A stretch of DNA of 6,734 nucleotides from assembly GCA_026398575.1 (NCBI GenBank), contig JAPLSP010000570.1, forward strand, positions 1-6,734, in the 5' to 3' direction. The notes under the pieces were generated by a model that made no database searches, was not told the DNA's origin, and was given only the letters and a program-made list of their open reading frames with translations. How positions within the stretch are numbered: the first letter of the stretch is position 1; every line of letters starts with the position of its first letter. The DNA comes from Candidatus Sumerlaeota bacterium. GTDB lineage: Bacteria; Sumerlaeota; Sumerlaeia; JADFCT01. Shown piece after piece: positions 4,582-6,734 of this stretch. Position numbers and translations under genes: made by a program.

Positions 4582-5978
4582 TATTTGAGGGCCACACGAG
4601 TAGGCTTGAAATCCGGATCGCGGTCGGCGAAGTAGTCATTGAGCGCGTTGAAGACCAGCCGCGCCACCATCTTCTGGAAGGCGTCGTCTGCCAGATGGCG
4701 GGCCTCTTCAGCCTGACTGAGATACCCGATCTCCAGCAACATGGCCGCGCGCGGAGTAGCCTGGCGCAGGACGTTGAAATTGGCGCTTTTGGGGCCGCGA
4801 TTGTACTTGGTAAAACCCGGATAGGAAGCCGTCTGGAATTGCCTGTTCATGACATCGGTGAAGCGCCGGCTTTCCGAGGCGTATTCCGCCATTCGGCTCT
4901 CGGTCAGCCCTTTCAGGATATTGGCCAGATCGCCCGCGCCGGGAGTTTTTTTGACATCCACAATCCCGCGGTCGTTTTCCAGGTCTTCGAGCATGTGATG
5001 CGCGGTGCTCGATTCGCCTTTCGGGTTCAAATAATAGAACTCCACGCCATGGGCGCTGGGCTCGCCCAAGCCTGCGGCGTTACAGTGAATGCTGATAAAC
5101 AGATCGCCATTATGCTGTTTGCTGAATTCACAGCGTTCATTGAGAGAAATGTATGTATCATCGCGCCGGGTCAGGGAGGGGGTCATGTTGGAAGACTGTT
5201 TGATGAGCTTCTCCAACTCCAGCGACACCTTCATGACAATGTCTTTTTCATTCAGGTATCCCAATCCCGGCAACTTCGCAGAAACGGCGCCCCACGACTT
5301 TCCGCCATGACCAGGATCAATGATGATTATTTTTTTGCGCCGTCCCATGCTTTCCAGAGGGGTCAGCGAGGCGGTCACCGGCGCCTCGGCTTTCGGAGCG
5401 GGCAGGCGGGTTTCCATCTTTGAGGCGGAAGCCCCCGCCGCCGGCGGTTTGGATTCACCGGCTTTTGCCTTTGCGGGAGATGCGGAAGCCGCGGCGCCCG
5501 CAGATGAAGAGATGGCGCTTTTTTTCGCCGCGACGCCTTCCGGAGACGGAGTGACGACGCTGCCATTGCGCAGAATGTCTATCACCAGACGGGGCGAGGG
5601 ATCGTTGAAAACATTGATTTCGTAAGGGGCTTTTTTCTTGAGATAGAAAAGGAAACGCTGCGCTTTTTGCTGGGGATAATAACGCGTTTCCACGCGGTCA
5701 ACCAGATCGTCCTGAATGGAAATGACCCGATCTTCCGTTCCCTGGTTGATGCTGGGAACATCCACATAGAAGCGCGAGTATTCGAAGATTTCGTTATAAT
5801 CTTTCGGACGGGAGACGGCGCCGCTGAAGTCAATCACCAAGCGCGTATAGAGCGATTTGCTGAAATAATTGATATGCGCGACGGAAACAGGCGACGCCGC
5901 AAACGGCGCGGTCTCGGCCATCGCCAAGAACGCCAGGAACAAGCAGGATGCAGGGAGCAAGCGCTTTTGCCGGGACAT
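4581..5978 (-). CDS. N-acetylmuramoyl-L-alanine amidase, AMIN plus Amidase_3 (AmiC-like)
   Basis: The enzyme cuts the bond between muramic acid and L-alanine in peptidoglycan and is used in septum splitting and wall turnover. The 465-residue product has a signal peptide (basic RQKR, then a hydrophobic core to about residue 21), so it should act in the periplasm. An AMIN domain (about 31-137), known in AmiC to direct septal localisation, is followed by a low-complexity Ala/Pro/Lys/Ser linker (about 140-210). A catalytic Amidase_3 domain (about 215-452) ends the protein. Visible zinc ligands are His224 in DPGHGG, Glu244 in LNEKD and His298 in SIHCNA; the catalytic Glu is Glu416 in LLEIGYLS. All key residues are present. 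The start is supported by AAGGA 6 nt before ATG. The gene follows the TPR gene by 20 bp and runs into nusB through TAATG. Whether it needs an activator such as an EnvC-like factor cannot be judged here. Confidence 0.92.
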   Translation of the reverse strand: MSRQKRLLPASCLFLAFLAMAETAPFAASPVSVAHINYFSKSLYTRLVIDFSGAVSRPKDYNEIFEYSRFYVDVPSINQGTEDRVISIQDDLVDRVETRYYPQQKAQRFLFYLKKKAPYEINVFNDPSPRLVIDILRNGSVVTPSPEGVAAKKSAISSSAGAAASASPAKAKAGESKPPAAGASASKMETRLPAPKAEAPVTASLTPLESMGRRKKIIIIDPGHGGKSWGAVSAKLPGLGYLNEKDIVMKVSLELEKLIKQSSNMTPSLTRRDDTYISLNERCEFSKQHNGDLFISIHCNAAGLGEPSAHGVEFYYLNPKGESSTAHHMLEDLENDRGIVDVKKTPGAGDLANILKGLTESRMAEYASESRRFTDVMNRQFQTASYPGFTKYNRGPKSANFNVLRQATPRAAMLLEIGYLSQAEEARHLADDAFQKMVARLVFNALNDYFADRDPDFKPTRVALK

Positions 5979-5984
5979 CAGGTT

Positions 5985-5996
5985 TCCTTATAAGGA
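5985..5996. promoter_or_regulatory. 12-bp perfect palindrome over the amidase ribosome-binding site
   Basis: TCCTTATAAGGA is a perfect palindrome lying between the TPR stop codon and the amidase start. It contains the amidase Shine-Dalgarno AAGGA. As RNA, the two halves leave too little loop to fold well within one molecule, so a protein operator or a chance result of the AAGGA motif are both possible. Confidence 0.3.
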
Positions 5997-5998
5997 TA

Positions 5999-6469
5999 TT
6001 ATCCTAGTTCAGCGATGTGAGCCTTGATTTTTGCCGAATCTTCAGCCCAATTCTCATCTTCCTTGACCGCTTCCAGCAATCGCTCAAATGTTTGTTTTGC
6101 CTTGGAGCGATCTCCGTTCTTTTCCAGAGCCAAAGCCAGATTGTATTGGGCGGCATGCAGCGTCTCATCCTTCTTCAATGCCGTCTGAAATTCCGGAATC
6201 GCTTTGGCCCAATTGCCTTCTCCCGCGGCCACGACTCCCAGATCATAATGAGTAATCGCATTATCGGGACTGAAATTCAACGTTTCGCCCAGACGCACCC
6301 GCTGATCCACGGGCAGACTGTGGAAAAACGTCATTCCATACTGGCGCAATGCCTTATTGGAATTATCTTTCAGTCGCGTCTGAAATTTCTCTAGGGTTTG
6401 GCGATAAAGCGCTTCCCCACCTTCGGTCCGAATCGGACGCAGCTTGCTCTCAAAACTGCTTTCCGGCAT
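5999..6469 (-). CDS. small tetratricopeptide-repeat protein
   Basis: The 156-residue protein has no signal peptide and should be cytoplasmic. Two TPR units are readable: about 71-104, with HYDLGVVAAGEGNWAKAIPE (74-93), and about 105-138, with AQYNLALALEKNGDRSKAKQ (107-126). Both show the expected small residues at positions 8 and 20 of the repeat. A helical, charged N-terminus (1-65) may hold a divergent third unit. TPRs bind other proteins; the partner is unknown. The start is firm: GAGGAG precedes ATG with about 5 nt of spacing. It is the first gene of the operon with the amidase, NusB and the PH-domain protein, and its stop lies 20 bp before the amidase start, suggesting a link with envelope work. 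No enzymatic motif is seen. Confidence 0.8.
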   Translation of the reverse strand: MPESSFESKLRPIRTEGGEALYRQTLEKFQTRLKDNSNKALRQYGMTFFHSLPVDQRVRLGETLNFSPDNAITHYDLGVVAAGEGNWAKAIPEFQTALKKDETLHAAQYNLALALEKNGDRSKAKQTFERLLEAVKEDENWAEDSAKIKAHIAELG

Positions 6470-6536
6470 AACTTCTCCTCTTATTGCGCATCCGCAAACG
6501 CGTCAGTCAGCGCATTCATGTCATAAGAACAGGGCT

Positions 6537-6566
6537 ATTCTGGCATGAGTCTCCAAAACGAATCAA
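6537..6566 (-). promoter_or_regulatory. weak promoter candidate for the four-gene operon
   Basis: On the minus strand TTGATT (complement of 6561-6566) is separated by 18 bp from CAGAAT (complement of 6537-6542). Each matches the sigma70 consensus at four of six positions. A start near 6530 would give a leader of about 60 nt, which contains a 5-bp hairpin TTGCG/CGCAA at 6484-6497. No better candidate was seen in 6470-6577, but the operon could also be transcribed from genes beyond the right edge. Confidence 0.3.
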
Positions 6567-6577
6567 GCCTAATTTTA

Positions 6578-6685
6578 TCATTCGTTGTTTTTGCCCCAAT
6601 CCGTCAGCCCCCCATCGACGATGATTTTCGGACGGCGAAATAGATGACTAAAATGCTCATCAATTTCTGTTGGCGAAACTTTCAT
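6578..6685 (-). CDS. possible small protein, 35 residues
   Basis: An ATG-initiated minus-strand ORF encodes a 35-residue peptide that starts MKVSPTEIDEHF, contains RRPKIIVDGG, and ends LTDWGKNNE before TGA. The codons are ordinary and the composition resembles a folded or amphipathic protein rather than noise. The ATG overlaps by four bases (ATGA) the stop of another frame open to the right edge (6682-6734, ending KRASSRA). That would fit a coupled upstream gene, but all three minus-strand frames are open at the edge. No clear Shine-Dalgarno is visible, and a hairpin GAAGAG/CTCTTC (6692-6706) lies just before the start. No family is recognised. Confidence 0.3.
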   Translation of the reverse strand: MKVSPTEIDEHFSHLFRRPKIIVDGGLTDWGKNNE

Positions 6686-6734
6686 GCTCGCGAAGAGGCT
6701 CTCTTCACGTTACTCCCTTTCTTTCGTCTGTCCT

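Noticed and set aside
4695..5423. 242-codon plus-strand frame opposite the amidase gene
   Set aside because: Antisense shadow of a gene with intact zinc ligands; no recognisable protein features or start signal.
5943..5978. Amidase considered as a lipoprotein because of Cys12 in the signal region
   Set aside because: The Cys is inside the hydrophobic core, too close to the N-terminus for a lipobox cleavage site; an ordinary signal peptide with cleavage near residues 21-28 fits better.

Overview
The window carries five well-supported protein genes, one small candidate gene, and two repeat-rich gaps. It reads like a chromosome segment of an uncultured, probably diderm bacterium of medium to high GC. 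The diderm guess rests on the amidase, which has a signal peptide, an AMIN domain and a zinc amidase domain. An aspartase of a type I associate with anaerobes and a KamA-type radical SAM enzyme would suit an anaerobic or facultative lifestyle, but this is inference. The intergenic repeats resemble ones I recall from planctomycete, lentisphaeral, hydrogenedentote and sumerlaeote genomes. I cannot place the phylum from sequence alone.

Left part (1-1700, minus strand): a KamA-family radical SAM/PLP aminomutase (190-1533) has a good sigma70-type promoter at 1673-1700 and a structured leader of roughly 130 nt. The leader holds a 13-codon mini-ORF whose ribosome-binding context nearly copies that of the main gene. 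Left of the enzyme there is a hairpin over its stop codon and perhaps the first 20 codons of another minus-strand gene leaving the window.

Middle gap (1700-2131): an AT-rich stretch is followed by a roughly 330 bp unit bounded by two inverted copies of a REP-like element. Each copy has GGAG-containing heads followed by a perfect GC-rich hairpin. One base pair of the hairpin differs between copies in a compensatory way, and a 7-bp direct repeat (ATTTTCA) lies just outside both ends. This looks like a non-autonomous mobile or REP/BIME-type element and is the most interesting structure here. Its interior has an 11-bp triple repeat and an orphan Shine-Dalgarno/ATG but no convincing gene.

Centre (2132-3529, plus strand): an aspartate ammonia-lyase. 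It converges on a minus-strand operon, with a 105-bp gap that holds a degenerate 9-bp tandem repeat able to form hairpins.

Right part (3635-6469, minus strand): a tight four-gene operon, in transcription order a TPR protein, a periplasmic AMIN/Amidase_3 N-acetylmuramoyl-L-alanine amidase, NusB, and a small membrane protein with a bacterial PH domain. Spacings are 20 bp, a TAATG overlap and an ATGA overlap. It combines cell-wall remodelling with transcription antitermination. Upstream (6470-6734) lie a weak promoter candidate and a 35-codon ORF near the window edge.
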